A stretch of DNA of 64,000 nt, from positions 718,353,867 through 718,417,866 of the forward strand of contig NC_081413.1 in assembly GCF_030272615.1 (NCBI RefSeq), given 5' to 3'. Shown in pieces: positions 55,756 to 64,000 of this stretch. The notes beneath the pieces were generated by a model. That model did not search any database. It was not told the DNA's origin and saw only the letters and a program-made list of their open reading frames with translations. The stretch comes from Cryptomeria japonica. Lineage: Eukaryota > Streptophyta > Pinopsida > Cupressales > Cupressaceae. A program made the position numbers and the translations under genes. Each line of letters begins with the position of its first letter. Positions within the stretch are counted from its first letter, which is position 1.

Positions 55756-57207
55756 ATGTGTTCATCCCATGCAGATGCAGAGGCAAATGACAATCTCAGG
55801 TGCACTAGTGAATTCATAAAGGAAATGAATATACTCTCAGAAGAAAGGGTAGGTGTAAAAAGAAAGGCCCAACTATATAGAAAAGAATATTCTGATCACA
55901 AGTATGAGATGTTTCCAGGAGGTTTTGTTTGTCCAACTCAGTTAAAGGAGGAGAAAACATGGTTAGAAGAGCTGGATCACAACTTGTCCAAAAGGGTTAA
56001 TGAAATCATTAACACTGATGACACATCCTTATTTGTCAAGACAATAGAAGAGATTGAAAAGGTGAAATCACATTATAGTTTCATAGAAACAGAAATTGGG
56101 AAATTAAGGGTTACTTGGAAAAGGCTAGAAGGAATGAAGAAAAAGATTGTCAACTTCTCTTGGCCGAATGATGATGTGTTCTAGGAATGGAAGGATAAAT
56201 ATGCCAGAAAAAAAGGAGTTCCCAAACAGTTAGAAGATTTTGCAGCAGGACAACAAGTTGAAGAGGTCATTGATACCGAAAAATACTTGTAACTGTTTCT
56301 TGGAGAAAATTGCGATTTGTAACAAACTTTTCTTAGGTTTGTTCGAAGCTTGTATGCATCCATAATGTTATAAATGGATACCAGGACTATTAGTAAATCA
56401 TCACAAGAATTTTGTAAAGAAACTCTGGCAAAATATATTCAGGACCCTTTTATGGTTTTAAGGAGGTTGCTCTGAGTTATGTAATATTTTAAGGAGTGAA
56501 TATAAATATACAGATCAAAGTTTTAGGCCTAAAATTCCTTTGTCTTCTAGTGTGCATTCTTTAGTTTGTTGGTTTCATTTGGATATTCTGGGTTTGTTTG
56601 AATTAGCATGGATTGTAAGGCAATCTTATAGATGTTATTTCTGGCTTTTTCTCTTCAGGAGAGGGATTAAATGTGCATGACATACTTCTGTCAGCAAGTC
56701 TATTATTTGTTGCTATGAATCCGGTGAATTGTTTTAATTGAATGGGAGAGGATCTATATATATATATTAGGCATGTATTGGGTTCATAAAAGTCAAAATG
56801 ATGAGATGTATATGAGTGTTCTGTTTTGAGAATTATTGTTTGATTTAGGTGACTGTGTGGCCCGAATAAGGCACTGGTATCAGATTGTAGGATTTCTTTC
56901 TATCTTTTCTTGAAGATCAATACTAAAAATGAATGCAAGTTTTTCCTTTAGTGTTTCAGCTTCATTGAGGTGATGAAGTCCACAGGTTTTTTAGCACTAG
57001 TTTACTATGGATCTTAATTTCAAAGTATGAAGATATTCACAGAAGGTGTACCCACCTAAACTTTGGATAAGTTCAAAGTGTAGAAGGTCTCAAAACCTTG
57101 TTATATGTTACTCTTGAGTTCCACTTCCCTGATCTTTTCATATGCAGATAGGGTTGATTTATTTCTTACAAGAAGGATAGAAGGGAAATCAAAATTTGAG
57201 ACTAACA
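55756..57207 (+). repeat. 3' LTR of Gypsy B, second part
   Basis: TSD copy 55756-55760, then B continues: end of the reading frame to 56292 and about 915 bp of non-coding R/U5-like sequence that follows 17897-18836 in order (CATCCATA.TGTTATAAATGGATACCA, CTCTTCAGGAG, GTACCCACCT) but is much diverged. Ends GACTAACA at 57207. The word ttggg (57208-57212) is the likely right TSD copy. Confidence 0.8.
55761..56292 (+). pseudogene. LTR-embedded protein of Gypsy B, C-terminal part
   Basis: Matches residues of about 995-1168 of 14390-17896: ERVGVKRKAQLYRKEYSDHKYEM against the NANKKINLYKKEYANQIFEL block, then EEIEKVKSHYSFI and PNDDVF, ending YL at TAA 56290-56292. One TAG at 56182. The tail is better kept than the middle of the B copy. 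Confidence 0.8.
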
Positions 57208-57309
57208 TTGGGACCAACCAGATACCGGTAAACAACCAAAGTAGCTAGTGTTGACATCAATGACAAAACATGAATGCAACACATAATCAATTCCTCCAAA
57301 TTCCCAACA
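57208..57309 (-). repeat. LTR fragment of Copia X
   Basis: Reads TGTTGGGAATTTGGAGG from 57309 downward on the minus strand, then TGTCATTGATGTCAACAC, which is shared with the start of LTR Z. Followed at 57310-57322 by the PPT, reversed (ATCTCCCCCTTTG). Confidence 0.78.
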
Positions 57310-57607
57310 ATCTCCCCCTTTGGCATTGATGGCAACACTAGATGTGAAAAACATCCAAGTGCCAAGAAATGCCAAACAAATCTCCCACACAAGAATATAG
57401 CAATGAAGTTTCAATCCATACTCTCTCTGTAGATGATATCATAGTTAAGTTCTGCAAATTTCTACCCTTAATGTATATAAATCCTTAAGTTTTCCACATG
57501 AATATCTCTCCCCCTTTGACATCAATGCCAAAGATATGACATAAATATCAAAGCAAAATCATAAACCACTAAATCACAAGACTAACTACTCCCCCTGAGT
57601 AGTAGAA
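57310..57607 (-). other. PPT and 3' untranslated region of X
   Basis: No gene. Several reversed PPT-like words (TCTCCCCCTTTG at 57310 and 57510, CTCCCCCTGAG at 57590). Confidence 0.7.
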
Positions 57608-58851
57608 TCACCACGACAAATCGGAATGAATAATAGCACTAATAATGCATACCGGATTGATGCCAAATAGCATCAAACAATTTTCTACCAGAGGGGCAGA
57701 AACCCCTAATCTATCTCTAAGGTACTCAAATGATGCTTTAGGCAAAGGTTTAATGAAGATGTCTACAATATTCTCTTTAGTGTTCACATAAACCAATCTA
57801 ACTTCATTGTATTCCACCTTTTCCTTCAAAAAGTTATACTTGATAGATATGTTCTTTGTCTTAGAGTAGAATATCGGATTCATTGATATGTCTATAGCAG
57901 CAAAGTTATCACAGTGAATAACTATTGGTTCAATGCAATGCACTTTTATGTCCTTTAACATTTGCTTCATCCATAGAACTTGTGTATAGTTAGTAGCAAC
58001 AGTAATATACTCAGCTTCAATAGTAGATAAGGAAGTACATGACTGTTTCTTATTGATCCATGAAATAAGTTTCTTTCCAAGAAAGAAAGCTCCACCAGAA
58101 GTACTCTTCCGGTCATCAGCATCACCTACCCAATCTACATCTGTATATGCACATAAAGTAATATCATCATCTTTAGGGTACCACCAACCATATTCAGATG
58201 TTCCTTGTAAGTATCTAAAAATCCTTTTCACCGCACTCATGATTTTCTCTAGGATCACTTTGATATCTTGATGCAATGCAATCTGCATTCATTATATCTG
58301 GTGTACTCTGAGTCAAATATAGCAGACCTCCAATCATGGACTTGTATCTTGTAGGATTTACTAGTGTTGATTCACCTTTCTTTATCAATTTCTCACTTGT
58401 AACCATAGGAGTACTAACCAGTTTAGAATTTTCCATACCAAATTTCTTCAACATCTCTCTAGCATACTTAGTTTGACAAATGAAAATACCTTTATCAATC
58501 TCAGTAATCTGCAAACCTAAGAAAAATTTCATTTCCCCAATCATAGACATCTCAAATCAATTCTCTATATTGTTAGAAAATTCCATGCACAACTTATCTT
58601 CACCTCCAAAAATGATGTCATCAACAAAGACCTCAATAATCAGTATACTATCATCAGTGACTTTATAATATAGATTATTGTCTGCATTACCTTTAGTGAA
58701 ACCAAGTTTTAAAATATATTTGTCCAACCTTACATACCAAGCTCTAGGTGGCTGTTTCAATCCATGTAAGGCTTTCTTTAACTTGCAAACCATGTTTTTA
58801 ACATTTGAATGATGTGCCACGATGATCAGAGATCAGATTGGATATAGATTT
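57608..58851 (-). pseudogene. RT end and RNase H of Copia X
   Basis: RT part: KKALHGLKQPPRAWY, FVDDIIFGGEDKL (active site) and KFFLGLQI, in two overlapping frames (shifts near 58260 and 58555). RNase H: CAYTDVDWVGDADDRKSTSG, IEAEYI, HCDNFAAID and NIVDIFIKPLP; acidic positions kept. The RNase H runs without stops from about 58230 to 57608, well beyond the usual end, since the natural stop has been lost. The 5' part of the RT is cut off by LTR Y. Confidence 0.85.
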
Positions 58852-59616
58852 TGTTGGCAATTGACACTCAATTGGTTGGTTTCACTATGTTGTCATTGAT
58901 GGAAACATCATATCTTGTTCCAACTTCATGTTTTGGTTCACCTGTGTACCGACAGGCACTTCACAGACACTACATCGACACCAGCACCGACAGGATGGAT
59001 GAATTTCTTTGGTTATTAGCAATGAAGGCTGACATGGTTTACAATATGGTTATCAGTTTTGGAGGCCGACATCCCTTGGATCCAACATTGGCAATTGATT
59101 TTGATATTCATGTATTTATGTTGTCTAAATGACATGTAATTTGCTATTGTAAATATCTTTGTAAGACGACATAAGGCATGATAAAATGCATAGGGTATAT
59201 AGGTCAGTTGGATTAGATTATTTAATATATATAGGAGATTATGGAATATGTGGATGTGATATGATGCAAAATATATCAGAGAGATCATGTATGTGAGGAT
59301 ATTTATGTAAGGGTTATTCTGGTAAAGGGTTTAGGGTTTCAGACTGGAACAAACAAAGCTTAACCAGAACTATGAAGATGCTATCTTAGCAGTTCACTTA
59401 CTTCTCTGGATTGTAGTCTGGATGTATATGTAGTCAGTGAGGCTCCTTTTATGATTGAGTAGTGTGCTCTAGGCTATAAGCCTTCCTACAAGTGCAAGCC
59501 CCTTATATTTTGTAATATCTCTTCATATAGCCAGTGAATTGATATTGTGGGTCACAAATCCCACCGTGTTTTTTCCTCTTTGAGGATTTCCATGTATAAT
59601 TATGTGTGTTATGGTG
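58852..59616 (+). repeat. LTR Y (Copia type), 3' end missing
   Basis: Starts TGTTGGCAATTGACAC and runs in the same order of blocks as the V LTR: GTCATTGATGG early, TATATATAGG (TATA-like, 59222-59232), AGTGAGGCTCC, AGTGTGCTCTAGGC, AAGCCTTCCT, AATATTGTGGGTCACAAATCCCACC (60 percent or so of positions alike by eye), up to GTTATGGTGTG, where Gypsy LTR D begins. Only one LTR is seen, so a solo LTR or the start of an element continued elsewhere. The small frame at 58851-59132 is chance. Confidence 0.75.
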
Positions 59617-60249
59617 TGTTGGGACCTATAAAAAATTTTAGATTTTGAGTGGCCCATTTTAAAATTAAGCTCTGGACTCTCTTATGGCACTTGATGAATC
59701 TATTATCACTATTTCAAATATGTTGAAAATATTTCCTTTTAGCTGTTGGAGTCTATCAAAATTCAGAATTTGACCTTTACCTACGAGTTTGTGGTTCTGA
59801 GGGTTTAGGGTTTTCGCTTTTTTATGAAAACATTTAGAAAATTAAACCTCTATAGCGCATTGTTGTAATTCATATTGAACTTGAACCCTTGAACCCTTTT
59901 GGTTCAAGGTTCAAGGTTCAATCATTTCTCTTGCTTGTGTCGTGGCTTTGTACTATTTTTTACTAAGCAAGTGAGAATGTGTTATGTCTGTTTTGAACCA
60001 TTTGCAAATCGGTTCAAGGTTCATGGTTCAAAATGTCCCTTTCTTTTTATCCAAGGTCATTTCTTGTCGCCTTTTTCCACTTGAGTGGAAGGGTCTGTGT
60101 GTCGTCATGAGGGTCCCCCTTTTATGTCTAGGTCTGGGCAGGTTCTGATAATTTTTAATTATGCCTAATTCTTATGTCTTTTCCTATGTATCTATCAAGC
60201 TTCCTAAAGATCGAGTAGGTTCCTGTTGATCTCGTAGCTATCGCCATAC
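59617..60249 (+). repeat. Start of a divergent A/B-type Gypsy LTR (D)
   Basis: Begins TGTTGGGACC inside LTR Y. Blocks in the same order as the first 350 bp of the A LTR: GGGTTTAGGGTTTT, CCACTTGAGTGG..GGGTC, GGGTCCCCCTT, GTCTGGGCAGGTTCTGA, AATTATGCC, TTATGTCTTTTCCT. It also holds an inserted hairpin region not found in A or B. It continues presumably past Z. Its terminus is the best available hint that the A/B LTR begins right after integrase. Confidence 0.6.
59875..59921. repeat. Inverted repeat GGTTCAAGG
   Basis: TTGAACCCTTGAACCC, four T, then GGTTCAAGGTTCAAGGTTCAA: a hairpin with about 16-18 paired bases per arm. Another GGTTCAAGGTTCATGGTTC stands at about 60010-60028. Confidence 0.75.
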
Positions 60250-61309
60250 TGTTAGGTCCCAAAGGCAACTGAGAGGGGGGGTGAATCAGTTGTCAAATAA
60301 ATACAAACCAAAACTAACTTAACTAAACTTGAATCTTAATGCTAGTAAGCCAAACATTAATGCCGGTAGATAGTTTAATAGTTAATTGCAGTACCGATAA
60401 AGTTTAATGCATGAAAATGAAAGACAAATAACATACACAACACATAACATAGTTATTTGTACATGGAAACCCTGTAAGGGGAAAAACCATGGTGGGAAAC
60501 CTTACCCACAATCAGATGATACTACTATAGATAGTATGTGTGTACAATATTGAGTTTGCACATGCAGAAAGGCCAACTTCCTACAGTTCACTGCTCAATC
60601 ACAAAATGGGAGTCACACTGACTACAATTGGATGGTTAAATCCAATGATAATGTACTGCTCAAAATAGCATCTTCATATGTTGGATTTAGTACCGGTTAA
60701 GCTCTGATTTTCCTTCTTCAAACCTTCCTTCTATCTTGGATGATGTCCCCATGTATAGCTCTACTTATATTCGCATATACCGAATACAACCTTATAAACC
60801 TTTTTCGCAATCCTATATCAATCTCATAAATGAGATCTTACATTTATACCATAACCTAAGACCAAATGTAGGTCGGCTCACTAAAATATATTACAATAAA
60901 ATCAATTACAAATGAATCAATATGCGATGCATGATGTCGGCTCAATGCATTTACAATAAGAATAAATCATCTTCATGATGTGTCATGCTGATCTGGAATA
61001 GATAAGCTTGTCGGTCCATAACCTAGACCTATTTATTGGTAACAACAAATATGCAAACTAGATTAAACCAATGATAAAATCACCAAAACCAAGTGTCCAA
61101 ATGATGTCTTCGACATAAACAAATAATCTTCAATTCATTCCAAGAGCTGGTGAACAATATAACCTGTCGGTGAACCAGATACAGGTGACTGTGCATAAGT
61201 CACTGAACATGTCAGTGAACATAAAAAAGAATCTCCAAGTGATGATAAATGTTGACAAGTGTTGACATCAATGACAAAACCATATCAACATATCCAAAAT
61301 ACCAAAAAA
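60250..61309 (-). repeat. 3' LTR of Copia Z (about 1,060 bp)
   Basis: Plus-strand left end TGTTAGGTCCC with GAGAGGGGGGGTGAATCAG just inside. The right end is set at about 61309 because AACTCCCCCTTTGACATTGATGGC follows, the reversed PPT region as in X (57310). The expected terminal CA has become AA. A later TCTCCC at 61394 is a second PPT-like word and an alternative end (61393). No gene. Confidence 0.75.
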
Positions 61310-61678
61310 CTCCCCCTTTGACATTGATGGCAACACAAGATGGAAAAACCATCTAAGTGCTAAAGCAGAAATGCCAAAAACCAAAAACCAACAATCTCCC
61401 AAAGAGATCATTAACCAGAAATCAAAATAAATAATATGTCTCCCCCTAGGAATAATCTCTCTCCATTAGATAATGTGTTTTTCCATATATATCTCTCCCC
61501 CTTTGACATTAAATGCCAAAGCAATACAAAACCAAATACAATCAGTTCAAAGAACTTATCACAAAATACCAACTTATCAATTTATCCAACTACTCCCCAT
61601 GAGAAGTAGCTCTCCTCATCAAAGCCAGAAAAATATTTCTCTGTTGATTTTGTCGGTCTGATGCCATGCTCCAACTCT
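61310..61678 (-). other. PPT and 3' untranslated region of Z
   Basis: PPT at about 61310-61321. Further reversed PPT-like words at 61394, 61440 and 61494. No gene seen. Confidence 0.7.
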
Positions 61679-63260
61679 CTAAGTTTCTATCGGTGAGGGT
61701 ATAACTCCAAGTTGCTCTCTTAGATATTCAAAATTTTCCTTACGCAAAGGCTTAGTAGAGATATCTGCAATCTGCTCTTTAGTATTCACATATACCAATT
61801 TCACTTCTTTTGCTTCAACATTCTCTTTCAGAAAATTGAATTTGATAGAAACATGTTTAGTTTTAGAGTGATATACCAAATTCTTTGATATATCAATTGC
61901 TTCCATATTATCACAGTAAACTATTATAGGTTCCTTGCATTTTATTTTTATGTCCTTCAACATTTGCTTAATCCATAATACCGATGTACAGTTAGTTGTT
62001 GCTGCAACATATTCTGATTCTATTGTTGATAAAGATGTACAACTCTATTTTTTGCTCAACCAAGAGATTAATCTGCTACCAAGAAAAAATGCTCCGCCGT
62101 TGGTGCTTTTTCTGTCATCTACATCTCCTGCCCAATTTGCATCTGTGTATGTACATAAATCAAAGTTTTCATCTCTAGGATACCATAAGCCAAGATTTGT
62201 AGTTCCTTGTAGATACTGGAAAATCCTTTTTACTGCTGATTCATGATTTTCCTTAGGATTACTCTGAAATCTTGAAACAATACATACTGCATTCATAATA
62301 TTAGGTCTTGTATGTGTCAAATATAGTAAATCTCCTATTATAGACTTGTACCTAGTTGAATTAACAGGTGTTGATTCATCCTTCAATGATAGTTTATCAG
62401 TTGTAGTCATAGGTGTGCTTACCAGTTTAGAGTTTTCCATATCAAATTTCTTTAGTAATTCCTTCAAGTACTTTGATTGATTTATGAATATACCTTTATC
62501 AGTCTATGAGATCTGTAATCCTAAAAAGAATTTTATCTCCCCAGTCATAGACATTTCAAATTCTTCCTGCATCTTATTAGAAAAGTGTTTACACAATCCA
62601 TCTTCTCCTCCAAAGATTATATCATCAAGAAAAACTTCAATAACCAAGATGTCATCATTAGTCACTTTGTAATATAGATTGATGTCAGCATTACCTTTAG
62701 TAAAACCAATCTTCAAAAGATATTTATCCAATATAGCATACCAAGCTCTAGGAGCTTGCTTCAATCCATATAAAGCTTTTCTTAACCTACAAACCATATC
62801 TTTGTCATCTGTCAAACAAAAATCCATCAGGTTGTTCAAAGTAAACTTCCTCTTCTAGATCACCATTTAGAAATGTACATTTAACATCCATTTGATATAA
62901 TGTATAGTTCTTGTGTGTTGTAAAAACAAAGAATAATCTGACTGCCTCAATTCTAGCTACTGGTGCAAAGGTTTCATTGTAATCAATTCCTTCCTTTTGT
63001 GAATATCCCTTACACACTAATCTTGCTTTATTTCTGATTACCTTACCATCTTCATTAAGTTTATTTCTGAATACCCATTTAGTTCCAATTACTTTTTTTT
63101 TTTAGGCCAAGGAGCTAATGTCCACGTGTTATTCTTTTCAATTTGTTCTAATTGATCTTCCATAGCCTTAATCCAATATTTATCTTCACATGTCTCATTA
63201 ATAGATGTTGGTTCAATTTGAGAAATAAGACATACCTCTTCATTTTCTAGTCTTCCTATA
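61679..63260 (-). pseudogene. RT and RNase H of Copia Z
   Basis: RNase H (61679-62300): CTYTDANWAGDVDDRKSTNG, IESEYVAA, YCDNMEAID, QIADISTKPLRK; TAG at about 62046 where X has [29 protein letters not shown] (about 62990), [10 protein letters not shown] where SAFLNG is usual, KALYGLKQAPRAWY, FLDDIIFGGEDGL active site and KFFLGLQI. Breaks: TAG near 62506, a frameshift near 62815. 63020-63260 is the loosely conserved link between integrase and RT, with a run of T (63091-63100). Confidence 0.87.
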
Positions 63261-63479
63261 GTCATAACTCCTTGATATTTGTTTTCAATTATCTAATTTT
63301 CAGAGTGATTCAATCTTACATACCTGGGTATTTTCACTTGTTATTGTTCTTCAATCACTGTGGGATTCTCAGATGATGCCGTTGTGACTGGATCAACATT
63401 CTATACTGGTGTGCTCATAGTAGGTTCATTTGTGATTATCTCAACTACCAGTTCAGAGTCTATAGACTTTATAAACTAT

Positions 63480-64000
63480 TCATCAATCTTCATATTTGCA
63501 CTCTCAATGATTTTCTGCAATCTTTTATTAAAACATCTATATGCCTTGCTCTTAGATGAATAGCCATGAAATATTCCTTAATCACTTCTAGGATCAAATT
63601 TGCCAATATACTCATCTCTTCTAATATAGCATTTACGTCCAAATATTCTGAAATATTTAAGAGTGGGAGTATTACCAAACCATAGTTCATGAGGGGTCTT
63701 ACCGGTTTCACCTTTGATGTGAACTCTGTTAAATGTATAAACAACTGTATTGATTACTTCTTTCCAATAAACATGAGGTAGATTTTCTTATGATATCATG
63801 CTTCTAGCTGCATCCAAAATAGTTATGTTCTTCCTTTCCACAACTCCATTCTATTGGGGTGTTTGAGGTGCTGATAACTATCTTTTAATTCCATTCACTT
63901 CACAAAATGTATTAACTTCCTTAGATGTGAATTCACCTCCTTGAACTGATCTCAAAAATTTGATTTTCTTACCGGTTTCATTCTCTACCATGACCTTCAA
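63480..64000 (-). pseudogene. Integrase of Copia Z, C-terminal half
   Basis: In the frame opposite to the longest ORF here: RSVQGGEF where RSDRGGEF is expected (second catalytic Asp to Val), the NGVVERKN motif with its Glu kept, VVYTFNRVHIKGETGKTPHELWFG, FGRKCYIRRDEYIGKFDPRSD, and GYSSKSKAYRCFNKR near 63540. TAG stops near 63860 and 63880 (Gln codons in relatives) and TAA near 63580. The gene begins off-window. Confidence 0.83.

Larger units (their letters stand above)
18837..57207 (+). mobile_element. Gypsy (Tat-like) element B, split by A, W1, W2 and V
   Basis: B reads on across every insertion: protease from 18837, aRNH, RT to 20681, RT/RNase H from 28605 to 29479, integrase from 35161, 3' LTR from about 36427 to 41425 and on from 55761 to 57207. 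Only the part right of element A is in the window; its 5' LTR and gag should lie to the left. Protein-level similarity to A is high but third positions differ widely, so A and B are separate subfamilies. B's right end (ACTAACA at 57207) is joined to LTR sequence of Copia X, which is its target. Confidence 0.85.
57208..58851 (-). mobile_element. Copia element X, 3' fragment
   Basis: Minus-strand element: 102 bp of its 3' LTR (U3 start), PPT, 3' untranslated region, RNase H and the end of RT. Cut on the left by Gypsy B, which inserted in its LTR, and on the right by LTR Y, which inserted in its RT gene. It is therefore the oldest layer visible here. Confidence 0.82.
60250..64000 (-). mobile_element. 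Copia element Z, 3' half, continues off-window
   Basis: 3' LTR, PPT, RNase H, RT and the C-terminal half of integrase, reading leftward. Inserted in Gypsy LTR D; catac (60245-60249) is the left TSD candidate. RNase H and RT resemble those of X but with separate LTR sequence. Confidence 0.88.

Noticed and set aside
58851-59132. 93-residue frame in LTR Y
   Set aside because: Begins with the LTR end itself and has no counterpart in the related V LTR.
63490-63744. 84-residue minus-strand frame
   Set aside because: It is the wrong frame of the Copia Z integrase; the neighbouring frame gives the expected GRKCYIRRDEYIGKFDPRSD motif.
1-64000. Captured or neighbouring host gene
   Set aside because: Every long conserved frame is explained by an element's gag, pol, LTR protein or ORF2; I found no exon-intron gene of plant cellular type. 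The unknown proteins could have a cellular origin, but nothing here shows it.

Overview
This window reads as plant nuclear heterochromatin, most likely from a large seed-plant genome; a gymnosperm is my guess from the element mix, not something the bases prove. I found no host gene, tRNA, rRNA or CRISPR. Practically every base belongs to LTR retrotransposons inserted into one another. Nesting is resolved by LTR ends (TG...CA), 5-6 bp target-site duplications (TSDs), primer-binding sites (PBS) and polypurine tracts (PPT).

Layout. 1-2675 is the 3' end of a Copia element (U, +) sitting in the 5' LTR of Gypsy element A (2676-18836, +). A carries gag, protease, archaeal-type RNase H, RT, a decayed RT-linked RNase H and integrase. 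Its 3' LTR (about 12229-18836) is about 6.6 kb and holds a 1,168-codon reading frame. A is inserted in the protease gene of a related element B (18837-57207, +), whose 5' part lies off-window. B is also broken by Copia-type W1 (20682-28604, -, TSD aagct), Copia W2 (29480-35160, -, TSD agatgg) and Copia-type V (41426-55755, +, TSD atgtg). V is itself split by Gypsy-type G2 (45133-52909, +, TSD caacc). B ends at 57207 inside the LTR of Copia X (57208-58851, -). X is cut by LTR Y (58852-59616, +), Y by the start of a divergent A/B-like Gypsy LTR D (59617-60249), and D by Copia Z (60250 to the end, -).

How the parts relate. A and B are autonomous-type designs gone dead. W1, V and G2 have no pol and would depend on enzymes of other elements. 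W1 and V both have a coiled-coil ORF1 with repeated CCHC knuckles plus a second protein of about 1,090-1,125 residues that is homologous between them and that I cannot name. A and B carry a different large protein inside the LTR. These two element-borne protein families, especially the LTR-embedded one with its largely synonymous divergence between A and B, are the most promising undescribed biology here.

All reading was by eye; homologies quoted are between sequences in this window or to well-known retroelement motifs.
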